Source: an uncultured Kiritimatiellota bacterium
Lineage (GTDB): Bacteria; Verrucomicrobiota; Kiritimatiellia; RFP12; UBA1067
Assembly: GCA_934635225.1 (NCBI GenBank)
Contig: CAKTYZ010000007.1
Location: 1 to 64,000, forward strand
DNA length: 64,000 bases
Direction of reading: 5' to 3'
Part shown: piece by piece, positions 32,144-40,243 of the stretch
Position numbering within the stretch: position 1 is the stretch's first letter
Layout: the number at the start of each line of letters is the position of its first letter
The notes under the pieces: generated by a model
What the model was told of the DNA's origin: nothing
The model's input: only the letters and a program-made list of their open reading frames with translations
The model's database searches: none
Translations under genes and position numbers: made by a program

Positions 32144-34094
32144 GGGAATCTCGGTCCATTACGGGCATCAAGACGTTTTGACGGATGTCACGTTTCGCGT
32201 CAACAAGGGAGATCGCGTGGGTGTTGTCGGCCCGAACGGCTCCGGCAAGTCGACTCTTTTCAAGATCATCCTTGGCGAGATGTCAACGGACAAGGGCGAG
32301 TTCGTCATTGAGGCGAGTCCGCGCATTGGCTTCACGCGCCAGAACCCGGCGCCGGACACGCCCGAGGAAACGCTTCTCGAGTACTCGTTGCGAGGCATTC
32401 CGGGCTTAAGCGAGATGGAGGCCGAGATGGAGGCCTTGGAGCCCGATCTGACGGATCCCGTGAAGATGCGGCGATATGGAGAACTCCAAACCAAGTTCGA
32501 GCATCTCGGCGGCTACGATATCGAAACGCGCGTCAAGATTGCGCTGGGCGGGCTGGGGTTCGCGACCGAGGACTTTGCGAAGCCGTTCAAGTCCTTTTCC
32601 GGGGGATGGCGCATGCGCGCGGAACTCTCTCGCGTCCTGGCCTCGAAGCCAGACCTTCTCCTGCTTGACGAACCGTCGAACTACCTCGACCTGCCAGCGG
32701 TGGACTGGCTTCAGAAGTTCTTGCGCGCTTACGACGGGACGCTGATGCTTATCTCCCATGACCGTTATCTTCTGCGCACGCTGACGGACATCATCGTCGA
32801 GGTTGATGCGGGCACGGCGACGCGTTATGAGGGCAACCTCGACTATTACCTGACCGAGCGCGAGGTCCGCTACGAGCATCTGAAGGCCGCGAAGGAGAAC
32901 CAAGACCACCATCGTGAACAGCTGCAGCGGTTTGTGGATCGCTTCCGTGCGCAGGCGACAAAGGCCGCACAGGCCCAATCGCGGCAGAAGCTCATCGACA
33001 AGATCGACGAGGCGCGGGTCGTCTTGCCGAAGCGTTATACGACTTCGGGTCGCTTGCGTCTCGCGGAGCCGCCGCCGAGCGGGATCGAGATGTTCCGCTG
33101 CGAGAATCTTGGCTTTTCCTATGACGGCGTGAAGAACGTCTTTTCGGGCCTTGAGTTCAACATTACGCGCGGCGACAAGATTGCGCTCATCGGCTATAAC
33201 GGCCTTGGCAAGACGACGTTGATGCGCATCATCGCCGGCACGCGCCAACCGACCGAAGGAAAGGCCGTCATCGGGCACAACGTGCTCCCCGGCTATCTTT
33301 CGCAGGAGTTCGCCGAGACGATACCTCCAGACCTCACCGTCTACCGGAATGCGAAGAACGCCTGGGATGCGCGGGGCGGCGGACCGGAGAAGGTCTTCCG
33401 CAATCAGCTGGGTGCGTTTGGCTTTGACGAGAATGACGTCGAGAAGCCGGCGGGCGTGCTGTCAGGCGGCGAAAAGATCCGTCTTGCGTTCCTGCGGCTT
33501 TTCCTCACGACGCCGAACTTCCTGTTGCTGGACGAGCCGACGACGCACTTGGACTTGGACGGCCGTCGCCTTTTGCAGGAAGCGCTTCAGAAATACACGG
33601 GAACGATCTTGCTCGTTTCGCATGACATTGACTTCGTGCGGGCCGTGGCGACCAGCATCCTCGAAATCACGCGCGAAGGCATCCGCGAATATCCGGGCGG
33701 TTACGATTACTACTGCGAGAAGAAGGCAGAGCGGGAAAACGCGAATCGAAGAGCCGAATCATCGGCCAGTCAGAACGTCTCGGACGCTCCGATAGAAAAG
33801 GCGTCAAGGCCCTCTTCGAAAGAGCTGCGTCAACAACGTGCGGCCGAACGGGCGAAGATCGCGCCGAAAATGCGTGAGCTGAAGACACGCGTCGAGACGG
33901 CCGAACGCAAGATAGACGAGCTGCAGAAGGCGTTGGATGCGGCCTCGGCTGAACTCTTCAACCCGACGCCGACGACGAATTTCGCTGAGGTGAATCGGCA
34001 GGTCCGCACGCTCCAGTTTGAGATCGATCGCTACACGGCGGACTGGGAGTCGGCCGCGACGGAACTCGAGGTCTTGACGCAGGCCAACGCGTGA
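32130..34094 (+). CDS. ABC-F family ATPase
   Basis: Protein of 654 residues from GTG 32130, behind GGAGG and overlapping the ispE end. It has two ATP-binding cassettes without membrane helices: Walker A GPNGSGKST (about 33-41) and GYNGLGKTT (about 354-362), signatures FSGGWRMRAELSRVL and LSGGEKIRLAFLRLF, and Walker B LLLLDEPSNYLD and LLLDEPTTHLD. The inter-domain helical linker (about 245-300) and a charged C-terminal coiled coil (about 540-650) are typical of ABC-F proteins of the Uup/YheS kind. Those proteins act on ribosomes or DNA, relieving translation stalls; some give antibiotic resistance. The subtype cannot be fixed from sequence. Confidence 0.88.
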   Translation: MLDFRGISVHYGHQDVLTDVTFRVNKGDRVGVVGPNGSGKSTLFKIILGEMSTDKGEFVIEASPRIGFTRQNPAPDTPEETLLEYSLRGIPGLSEMEAEMEALEPDLTDPVKMRRYGELQTKFEHLGGYDIETRVKIALGGLGFATEDFAKPFKSFSGGWRMRAELSRVLASKPDLLLLDEPSNYLDLPAVDWLQKFLRAYDGTLMLISHDRYLLRTLTDIIVEVDAGTATRYEGNLDYYLTEREVRYEHLKAAKENQDHHREQLQRFVDRFRAQATKAAQAQSRQKLIDKIDEARVVLPKRYTTSGRLRLAEPPPSGIEMFRCENLGFSYDGVKNVFSGLEFNITRGDKIALIGYNGLGKTTLMRIIAGTRQPTEGKAVIGHNVLPGYLSQEFAETIPPDLTVYRNAKNAWDARGGGPEKVFRNQLGAFGFDENDVEKPAGVLSGGEKIRLAFLRLFLTTPNFLLLDEPTTHLDLDGRRLLQEALQKYTGTILLVSHDIDFVRAVATSILEITREGIREYPGGYDYYCEKKAERENANRRAESSASQNVSDAPIEKASRPSSKELRQQRAAERAKIAPKMRELKTRVETAERKIDELQKALDAASAELFNPTPTTNFAEVNRQVRTLQFEIDRYTADWESAATELEVLTQANA

Positions 34095-34110
34095 CCTCTT
34101 TTGACAAGCC

Positions 34111-36666
34111 ATGATCCGGTCAGGAATTACGCGCGCGGAGCTGGAGGGCTGGGGCGGGAAGGATGTCTTTAACCAAGGCCTTGCGCTGTGCAACACGGGC
34201 GCAGTTTCGGACGTTCACTACGACGACGAGACGCTGATTGTCTCGGGCAAGATCCGTCAATCTGACGGTTGGGACATGCCGGTGCGTTTCCATCTTGAAC
34301 GCGGCGGAAGCGTTCGGTCAATGTGCCCCTGCGCCACTAACCAGCGTTACGGGCGCATCTGCGAGCATGTGTTGTCCATTGGCATTGCCTTGTGGGCGAT
34401 GGAGACGGACGAGCTTGAGGAGGAGAAAACCAAGGAGGACGAACGGAGCGCAGGCGGGGCCTTTCCCGCCTCGGCCTCAGAGTCTGACTTCGACGCCGAT
34501 TTCATCGAGATTCCCATGGTGCCGAAGTTCTTTGCGAATCTCTTTGGCACGCGTGCGTCCCTTTCGATTGAATTGGACGCTTGGTATGGGGACATTGACT
34601 TTCCGGCGGGATCGGTACAGTCTCCTCGGACGGTCTACTTGAAGGATCCCGATGACGATCTCGTGCGGCGCACGCGGTCGCTGAAAGCCGAGCGAGAGGC
34701 ATTGGCGGAACTGAAGGAATGGGGGTTTGAGTCTGGTCAAGAAGGGGGGCTTCGCCTTTCGGTTACGAATCCGCAGAAGGTGATGAACTTCCTGGGTTCG
34801 GGCTATCCGAAGTTCCGGCGCCGGAAGGATTGGACGATCCAGATCTCGGGCCGCCTCTCGGCTTTGATGGACAGTTTCCGCACAATTGTCCCGGTCGTCA
34901 AGGTGAAGGACGCGCCGAACGGCGCGTTTGACGTCGCCTATGAATTTGACGCGCAAGGGGAAGACGTCTCGCAGATTGAGATCCAGGCCGCGTTGAATCG
35001 TCATGACGGATGCATACTGAAGAACGGTCAAGTCTATCTTCTGGACGGCGACGCCATAGAGAAGATGCATGAGATTTTCGCTGACTGCACGGCGACTCAG
35101 GGAGGTGCGAAGCCGGGCTGGTTTCGAGTGAAAGGCGTCTACGCCCCGTATGTGCGCTCGTCGTTGGAGTCGATTCTGGATGCCGTCGATCTCGATGATT
35201 CGGGTGCGGCGGCTTGGCGGACGGCTGCCGAGAGGCGTGGCAATCCGAACGCGCGGTTCGAGCCGATTGCTCTGGGTGCGCTTGACAAAGTTTTGCGACC
35301 TTATCAGAAGCAAGGCGTTTATTGGATGCGTTTTCTCGAGGAGGCGGGGCTTTCGGGACTTCTGGCGGACGAGATGGGCCTTGGCAAGACGCTCCAGACT
35401 CTGACATGGCTTTCTCTCCCGCCGACATGCAGACGAGGAGATGCGTCAGCCCCTGCCGCGCGGAAGCCCGCGCTGATCGTCTGCCCTACGTCGCTTGTTC
35501 GCAATTGGGAGGCCGAAGCTCAGAAGTTTACGCCTGAGATGCGGGCGTTGGTCGTCTCCGGCGCGGATCGTGCGCGCGACTTTTGGCGAATCGATGCGTC
35601 GGATCTTGTCATCACGTCCTATGCGCTCCTTCAGCGCGACTTTGACAAGGCCTACTGCGGACGACATTTTGGCGCAGTGGTCTTGGACGAGGCGCAACAC
35701 ATCAAGAATCGTGAGACGAAGAACGCGCAGGCCGTAAAGTTGCTGGAGGCGGATCGCAAGCTTGTCCTGACGGGAACGCCCGTAGAGAACTCTGTCGCGG
35801 ACGTCTGGTCGATCTTTGACTTTCTTATGCCGGGCTATCTGGGCGATTACGAGACATTCCGCTTGAACTATGAGGATCCGATCCGGCAGTTTGGCGACAC
35901 ACGGACGATCGAGCGGCTGAAGCGCAAGATCGCGCCGTTTATCCTGCGGCGTGTCAAGAAGTCCGTTGCGAAAGATCTTCCCGAAAAGATCGTCAAGGTC
36001 TCCTATTGCCCGATCTCAGAAGACTTCCAACGCGAATACGCGATGGAACTCGCGAAGACGCGGCGCGAGGCGCGATCCATTGTCAGCGCGAAGGGCTTCG
36101 CGAAGTCGAAGTTCGAGCTTCTCGTGATGTTGATGAGGCTGCGGCAGATCGCCGCGCGGGCGAAGGTCGAGCCGTTTATGGAGCAGCTTGTCGCCGCCGT
36201 CGAGGGCGGACACAAGATTCTCGTCTTTTCGCAGTTCGTCAAGATGCTGAAGGTCCTTTCGGACGAACTGGTTCGCGCCGGAATCCCGTTCTGCTATCTG
36301 GACGGATCGACGAAAGATCGGCTCGGCGTGTGCAATCGCTTCAATCGAGATCCGAAGATGCCGGTCTTTCTCATTTCTCTCATGGCGGGCGGCACCGGCC
36401 TCAACTTGACGGGTGCGGACATGGTCATGCACTATGACCCGTGGTGGAATCCCGCCGTCGAGGACCAGGCGACGGACCGTGCGCACCGCATCGGGCAGAA
36501 GAAGACGGTTTATGTCGTGAAGATGATCGCGTCGGGAACCATCGAAGAGAAGGTCCTTGCGCTTCAGCGTCGCAAACAGGCCGTCATTCAAGCGACGGTA
36601 TCCACGACAGACGCACAGATGATGGAGACGTTGACGGCGTCTGATCTTGACACGCTTTTGCGATAG
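34111..36666 (+). CDS. SNF2-family helicase with SWIM zinc finger
   Basis: Protein of 851 residues. The N-terminus has a SWIM zinc motif, C72-x-C74 ... C84-x-H86 (CPCATNQRYGRICEH). The C-terminal half is a complete SNF2 ATPase: QKQGVYWMRFLEEAGLSGLL, Walker A DEMGLGKTLQT (near 420), DEAQHIKN (near 525), LTGTPVENS, KILVFSQF, LISLMAGGTGLNLTGAD and DRAHRIGQKKTVYV. Such proteins (HepA/RapA-like) translocate on double-stranded DNA and often assist transcription or repair. It follows the ABC-F gene by 16 bases. SNF2 proteins also occur in defence systems, but this one sits among housekeeping genes and converges on a minus-strand regulator. Confidence 0.87.
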   Translation: MIRSGITRAELEGWGGKDVFNQGLALCNTGAVSDVHYDDETLIVSGKIRQSDGWDMPVRFHLERGGSVRSMCPCATNQRYGRICEHVLSIGIALWAMETDELEEEKTKEDERSAGGAFPASASESDFDADFIEIPMVPKFFANLFGTRASLSIELDAWYGDIDFPAGSVQSPRTVYLKDPDDDLVRRTRSLKAEREALAELKEWGFESGQEGGLRLSVTNPQKVMNFLGSGYPKFRRRKDWTIQISGRLSALMDSFRTIVPVVKVKDAPNGAFDVAYEFDAQGEDVSQIEIQAALNRHDGCILKNGQVYLLDGDAIEKMHEIFADCTATQGGAKPGWFRVKGVYAPYVRSSLESILDAVDLDDSGAAAWRTAAERRGNPNARFEPIALGALDKVLRPYQKQGVYWMRFLEEAGLSGLLADEMGLGKTLQTLTWLSLPPTCRRGDASAPAARKPALIVCPTSLVRNWEAEAQKFTPEMRALVVSGADRARDFWRIDASDLVITSYALLQRDFDKAYCGRHFGAVVLDEAQHIKNRETKNAQAVKLLEADRKLVLTGTPVENSVADVWSIFDFLMPGYLGDYETFRLNYEDPIRQFGDTRTIERLKRKIAPFILRRVKKSVAKDLPEKIVKVSYCPISEDFQREYAMELAKTRREARSIVSAKGFAKSKFELLVMLMRLRQIAARAKVEPFMEQLVAAVEGGHKILVFSQFVKMLKVLSDELVRAGIPFCYLDGSTKDRLGVCNRFNRDPKMPVFLISLMAGGTGLNLTGADMVMHYDPWWNPAVEDQATDRAHRIGQKKTVYVVKMIASGTIEEKVLALQRRKQAVIQATVSTTDAQMMETLTASDLDTLLR

Positions 36667-36667
36667 G

Positions 36668-37783
36668 TCAGGCTTGGCGACGCCAATCGCGCATGGACAG
36701 GCCAAACCGTTTCTTGAAGAGGTTCTTCAGAGAATTCGGATTCTCATAGCCGCAGTCTGCGGCAATCGTGTCGATGGATTCGCGCGTGGAGGAAAGCCGT
36801 CGCTTGACTTCGTCTAACCGGATGGAGATGATCATCTCGCCGATAGAAGTCCCCATAAGCTCATGGAAGCGCAGGTCGGCAAGTCGTCGTGAGCAGCCCA
36901 TGTGCGCGACGACATCACGAGCGGAGATGCCCTGCAGGGCGTTCTTTCGGATGTAGGCGACGGCTTTTTGGACGAGCTTGCCCGCAACCGAGACGTCGGC
37001 TGTCGAATCGCGGCGCACGACGGCCTTTACGCCGACATAGAGCAGAGGCTTCGCCGTTTCGCCGCGCATCAGGGCGTCGAGCGTCTGTGCGGAGAGGAAG
37101 CCCTCTTGTTCAAAGTCGGGCTGAATGGATGTCAGGCGCGGACGGCAGTTTTCGCAGATGAGCGCATCGTTGTTCGTGCCGAGCATAAGTATGTCTTCAG
37201 GCACATGGAGTCGATGCCGGCGACAGTATTCGAGCGCATCATAGCCACAGTCGTCGTTCGCGGCAAACACGCCGATGGGCCGTTCCAGTCCTTTGAGTTC
37301 GGCGGGCCCGTTCAGTTCATGCGCCCAAAGGCCGTGGTCGCGCAACGTCTCGCGAAAGGCGCGAAACCGGTCCACGCTCCATTCAAGGATTGCGGGATGG
37401 TGGATGAACGCATATGAGCGGCATCGGCCTGTCGAGAGCAGATGATTGGCGGCGGCGTGCCCGATCTCCTCGGGCGAATTGCGGATGAAGACGATGTTCT
37501 TCTTTCGCGCGGCAAGTGCGGGGTCGTGGATGTCCATCACGAGCGTCGGAATGTCCGTCGCCGCAAGAAGGGCGGCTGTCCTCTCCGTGTCGGGAATGGA
37601 GACGATGAAGCCGTCGTAGTCCTCTTGAAGCGCGGCGTGGACTCGTTCGGGCGTGAATTCGGCGGCTGTGCGGACGAGCGTGATGTCCCAGTCGTGATTT
37701 TCGCCTAAAAAGCGGAAGATCCCGGCGAGTTTCTCTTGCCCGGCGACGCCTGCCATTCTCAGTGCGATGAAGACGCGTTTCAT
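36668..37783 (-). CDS. XylR-type regulator: LacI-like sensor plus AraC DNA-binding domain
   Basis: Protein of 371 residues. ATG 37783 begins MKRVFIALRMAGVAGQEKLA; the longer in-frame extension crosses the promoter and is discarded. Residues about 1-265 have the periplasmic-binding/LacI sensor fold (YDGFIVSIPD, GVFAANDDCGYDALEYCRRH, VPEDILMLGTNNDALICE). Residues about 270-371 hold two helix-turn-helix motifs of the AraC type (ISARDVVAHMGCSRRLADLR; IDTIAADCGYENPNSLKNLF). This matches the E. coli XylR layout, activating sugar genes in response to a pentose. It faces away from its neighbours, so its target genes are unknown. It ends 2 bases from the helicase stop. Confidence 0.85.
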   Translation of the reverse strand: MKRVFIALRMAGVAGQEKLAGIFRFLGENHDWDITLVRTAAEFTPERVHAALQEDYDGFIVSIPDTERTAALLAATDIPTLVMDIHDPALAARKKNIVFIRNSPEEIGHAAANHLLSTGRCRSYAFIHHPAILEWSVDRFRAFRETLRDHGLWAHELNGPAELKGLERPIGVFAANDDCGYDALEYCRRHRLHVPEDILMLGTNNDALICENCRPRLTSIQPDFEQEGFLSAQTLDALMRGETAKPLLYVGVKAVVRRDSTADVSVAGKLVQKAVAYIRKNALQGISARDVVAHMGCSRRLADLRFHELMGTSIGEMIISIRLDEVKRRLSSTRESIDTIAADCGYENPNSLKNLFKKRFGLSMRDWRRQA

Positions 37784-37792
37784 TTGACATGC

Positions 37793-37822
37793 ATTATACC
37801 ATCCGTTCCCTGTCTGACGCAA
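37793..37822 (-). promoter_or_regulatory. Promoter of the XylR-like regulator
   Basis: On the minus strand TTGCGT (37822-37817), an 18-base spacer and TATAAT (37798-37793) preceded by TGG. The -10 box ends 9 bases before ATG 37783, so the message has almost no leader. Confidence 0.6.
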
Positions 37823-37893
37823 GCGCGTCCCGAACGCCTTGCGCAAGGCAGGTGTTTTTTCCCACTCTTTGGACACCTGAGGGCAGTGAATTT

Positions 37894-37902
37894 TGATATA
37901 AT
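37894..37902 (+). promoter_or_regulatory. Extended -10 promoter of the Bax1-like gene
   Basis: TGATATAAT, a perfect extended -10 box, lies 36 bases before ATG 37939; AAAGGAAA gives the ribosome site. No -35 box stands at the usual distance. Confidence 0.6.
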
Positions 37903-37938
37903 AAACCCATACTTCTGTCAAAGAAAGGAAACAAGACC

Positions 37939-38658
37939 ATGATTGATTTTGAGAAGCAGTTTGGAAATCCCGATTATGCGTTGGGGGCGCGGCAAACCAA
38001 GATTGCGGCGACCTTCAAGATCGTCTACGGGTGGATGTGCGCGGGGCTTGCGCTGTCTGGCGTCGTCGCGTGGTACACGGCGTCGAGCGGACTTTGGCAG
38101 AAGGTCCTGCAAGGCCCTGGCTTCATGGGCTGCATCTTGGCGGAACTCGCGCTCGTGCTGGTCCTGAGCCTTGCCATCCGGAAGATGCCGGTTGCGCTTG
38201 CGTATCTTACGTTTGCCGCGTATGCGGCGGTGAATGGGCTGACGCTCTCGGTTGTTTTCATTGCCTACGACCTGGCGCTCGTCCAGCAGGTCTTCTTCAT
38301 TACGGCGGGCATGTTCGGCGGCCTTGCGATCTGGGGCACGCTCACGAAGAGCGATCTGTCGAGCGTTGGCTCGGTTTGCGGCATGGCCCTTTGGGGCCTG
38401 ATTCTCGCGGGCATCGTGAACATGTTCACGAAGTCTTCTGGCTTTGACCTTGTGCTTTCCTTTGTGGGCATCCTTGTCTTCACGGGACTGACAATGTATG
38501 ACGCGCAGAAGATCCGCCAGCTTGCGGCAGCCGAGGGGGAGCTTGACGCGGCGGCTCGCCAGCGTGTCGGCATCCTTGGTGCGCTGACGCTTTACCTGGA
38601 CTTCATCAATCTCTTCCTGCACATCCTGCGCTTTCTCGGCAATAGCAACAAGAAATAA
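37939..38658 (+). CDS. Bax inhibitor-1/YccA family membrane protein
   Basis: Protein of 239 residues with seven hydrophobic helices. The features are those of the Bax1-I family: KTYxLL-type N-terminus (ARQTKIAATFKIVYGWMCAG), an alternating run of membrane segments, and the C-terminal signature TGLTMYDAQKIRQLAAAEGE followed by GALTLYLDFINLFLHILRFL. Bacterial members (BsYetJ, E. coli YbhL/YccA) are calcium leak channels or modulators of the FtsH protease in the inner membrane. The conserved aspartates are visible in YDAQKI and YLDF. It has its own promoter, and a TetR regulator follows after 15 bases. Confidence 0.9.
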   Translation: MIDFEKQFGNPDYALGARQTKIAATFKIVYGWMCAGLALSGVVAWYTASSGLWQKVLQGPGFMGCILAELALVLVLSLAIRKMPVALAYLTFAAYAAVNGLTLSVVFIAYDLALVQQVFFITAGMFGGLAIWGTLTKSDLSSVGSVCGMALWGLILAGIVNMFTKSSGFDLVLSFVGILVFTGLTMYDAQKIRQLAAAEGELDAAARQRVGILGALTLYLDFINLFLHILRFLGNSNKK

Positions 38659-38673
38659 GGTCACCGCCGGAAG

Positions 38674-39273
38674 ATGCCGCAAAAGGTAGACGTGACGCGA
38701 CGAAAGCGGGAGATCGCCAAGATTGCCCTTGGTCTGTTCGCGCAGATCGGCTACGAAAACGTTTCTTTCCTCATGATCGCCGAAGCCGCGAAGGTCGCGC
38801 GCACGGCGATGTACCGATGCTTCAGGTCGAAGCGCGATGTCATGGACGCGGCGATCGCCACGGTCATTGCTGAAATTGACGTGCGTAGCCGGGAGGCGCT
38901 GCTGACGCGTGACCGGGCCTCGGTGCGGCTGGAGAGGGTCTGCCATGCCGTTGTCGACGTCATGTTTCGCGAGCGCGAATTTGTCATTGCCGTCTTCGAC
39001 TTTGTCATGGAAATGGTGCGTCAGGGTGAAGACATGGGCGCTCGCATCAATCTGCAGACGCGTCCCCTGCTGGAACTCATCCAGCGATTGGCACGGGAAG
39101 CCGAGCGATGTGGGGATTTTCCGAAAGGATTGAATGTGAAGCGCATTGCCGATATGATTTATACGGCGTTTGAATCGTGCGCGATGCGCATTTTCTTTGG
39201 CACGGAATGTGATTCGATGGCGGCGAAGGCGCGTCTTTCGAACACGATTCACGCCATTTCCTCCTATCGTTAA
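38674..39273 (+). CDS. TetR-family transcriptional regulator
   Basis: Protein of 199 residues. The N-terminal helix-turn-helix is typical: REIAKIALGLFAQIGYENVS, then FLMIAEAAKVARTAMYRCFR and SKRDVMDAAIATV (about 10-65). The C-terminal helical ligand domain is variable and gives no hint of the inducer. TetR proteins usually repress adjacent genes; the Bax1-like gene upstream is in the same direction with a 15-base gap, so it may be co-transcribed and autoregulated. Just downstream, the DNA turns into mobile-element debris. Confidence 0.82.
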   Translation: MPQKVDVTRRKREIAKIALGLFAQIGYENVSFLMIAEAAKVARTAMYRCFRSKRDVMDAAIATVIAEIDVRSREALLTRDRASVRLERVCHAVVDVMFREREFVIAVFDFVMEMVRQGEDMGARINLQTRPLLELIQRLAREAERCGDFPKGLNVKRIADMIYTAFESCAMRIFFGTECDSMAAKARLSNTIHAISSYR

Positions 39274-39285
39274 GACAGGGTGCTT

Positions 39286-39465
39286 GTGGTGACGGGGGAC
39301 GAGGCGGTTGCAGTTCTCTATGGAGCCCTTTTCGTACGAGGCGTAGGCCCTCATGTAGCAGGTCTCGGCCCTGAACGCCCTGTCGAGCCTTTTCTGGTCG
39401 AGGAACTCGCAGCCGTTGTCCGTCGTCACGCTCCTTATGACCGGCAGGGCCTTGCGCGCCCTCAT
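39286..39465 (-). pseudogene. IS30-family transposase fragment
   Basis: The minus strand reads VTTDNGCEFLDQKRLDRAFR, then CYMRAYASYEKGSIENCNRL and VPRHHKHP. This is the middle of the IS30 DDE core: the second catalytic Asp in TTDNGxEF, the YASYE-G-IENxNRL block with the Glu. Only about 60 residues remain; the N-terminal helix-turn-helix and the first Asp are missing, and there are no visible terminal inverted repeats. Beyond 39286 the frame enters antisense sequence of the TetR gene. The upstream join at about 39470 meets another truncated gene, so this copy is dead. Confidence 0.75.
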
Positions 39466-39470
39466 CTTTC

Positions 39471-40025
39471 CTACGTGCCATGTTCGATGCCGAGCGCGGC
39501 CATTTTTTCGAACGCCCTATTCAGATACTCGTCCGAGTTAAGGATCCTCTCGTAATGGTCGCGCAGGCCCCTTTCCTTTTTCGGCATGTCCTTCAGGGAA
39601 ACAGTGCCGGCGTCGAAAAGGACGATTTCGTTCTTGAGCCTGTCATACCACCCACCAGGTTCACCCGGTTGAACTTGCTCTGGCGACAGGACAATCTTCG
39701 TGTCCTCCAACTGCGGATATGCCTTGAACAGTTCGGGCGCGTCGAGCAGCCTCCCGAGCGTCGTCTCGTTGCCTCCTTCGATAAGCGCGGCGTAGAGTTC
39801 CCTCTCGTCCCTCATCCTGACGGACGGCAGCTCGAAACGCCACTTCCCGTCCACGCCGCGCCACCAGCCGGTCCTGCGCCAGATCGCCGTGCGGTCGGCA
39901 CCGTCCTTCTCCATCGCCTCGACATCAGACATGCCCCTGACGCCAAGGTTGCCCGCGCCGCGTTCGCCCGCGACGCTCATCAGCCCGACGTCCTCCGCCG
40001 TGGGCGGACGTGAGGAGGGTGCGGA
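39471..40025 (-). pseudogene. Fragment of a mobile-element polyvalent protein (LPD-like domain)
   Basis: A minus-strand frame open from about 40025 to 39471 includes LMSVAGERGAGNLGVRGMSD, IWRRTGWWRGVDGKWRFELP, then ETTLGRLLDAPELFKAYPQL and ending EHGT. The TGWWRGxDGKWRFE motif and the LGxLLDxPELFxAYPxL segment are typical of large polyvalent protein-associated domains in phages and conjugative elements. From ATG 39980 the visible piece is 169 residues, but full proteins have over a thousand. It is cut at the 3' side where the IS30 piece begins, and at the 5' side by the GH5 promoter region. A relic of a prophage or similar element. Confidence 0.5.
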
Positions 40026-40039
40026 TTTGACAAGAAAAA

Positions 40040-40048
40040 TGCTATAAT
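40040..40048 (+). promoter_or_regulatory. Extended -10 promoter of the GH5 unit
   Basis: TGCTATAAT lies about 190 bases before the GH5 start and ahead of the hairpin element. TTGACA at 40027-40032 is only 10 bases away, too close to be its -35. Downstream TTGACAGTCAA (40055-40065) is a small palindrome that could be an operator. Confidence 0.5.
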
Positions 40049-40081
40049 GTGCGCTTGACAGTCAAAGAAAGGGAAGAATCC

Positions 40082-40243
40082 ATGGCAACGGGAAAAGCGC
40101 TCGACGGAAAGCCGCATGCGGGAAATCCGCACGTACGGTTTGACGAGTGGGAAGTCGCACCGGCGACAACGCCGAGGCGTGGGTCTCTACTCTACAAAAC
40201 GATGAGACGGCACATCCAACAGAAAAGGACAAAACAATCATGA
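40082..40243 (+). other. Conserved leader with group II intron-like hairpin (spurious small frame)
   Basis: The leader of the GH5 gene contains GCCGCATGCGG, a GAAA loop and TCCGCACGTACGGTTT (40111-40140), a strong hairpin. The frame of 53 residues across it (ATG 40082) reads GNPHVRFDE. I know PHVRFDE as the conceptual translation of a conserved hairpin close to the maturase gene in bacterial group II introns. No reverse transcriptase frame or catalytic domain V is visible, so this is either an intron relic or a structured leader derived from one. The frame itself may not be a protein. It ends just after the GH5 ATG at 40240. Confidence 0.4.

Noticed and set aside
37918..39285. A minus-strand open frame of 515 codons reaching across the TetR and Bax1-like genes
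   Set aside because: Only its first 60 codons are IS30 transposase; the rest is antisense to two well-supported genes.
40027..40048. TTGACA followed by TATAAT before GH5 as a classical promoter
   Set aside because: The spacer is only 10 bases; the extended -10 box alone is the better reading.
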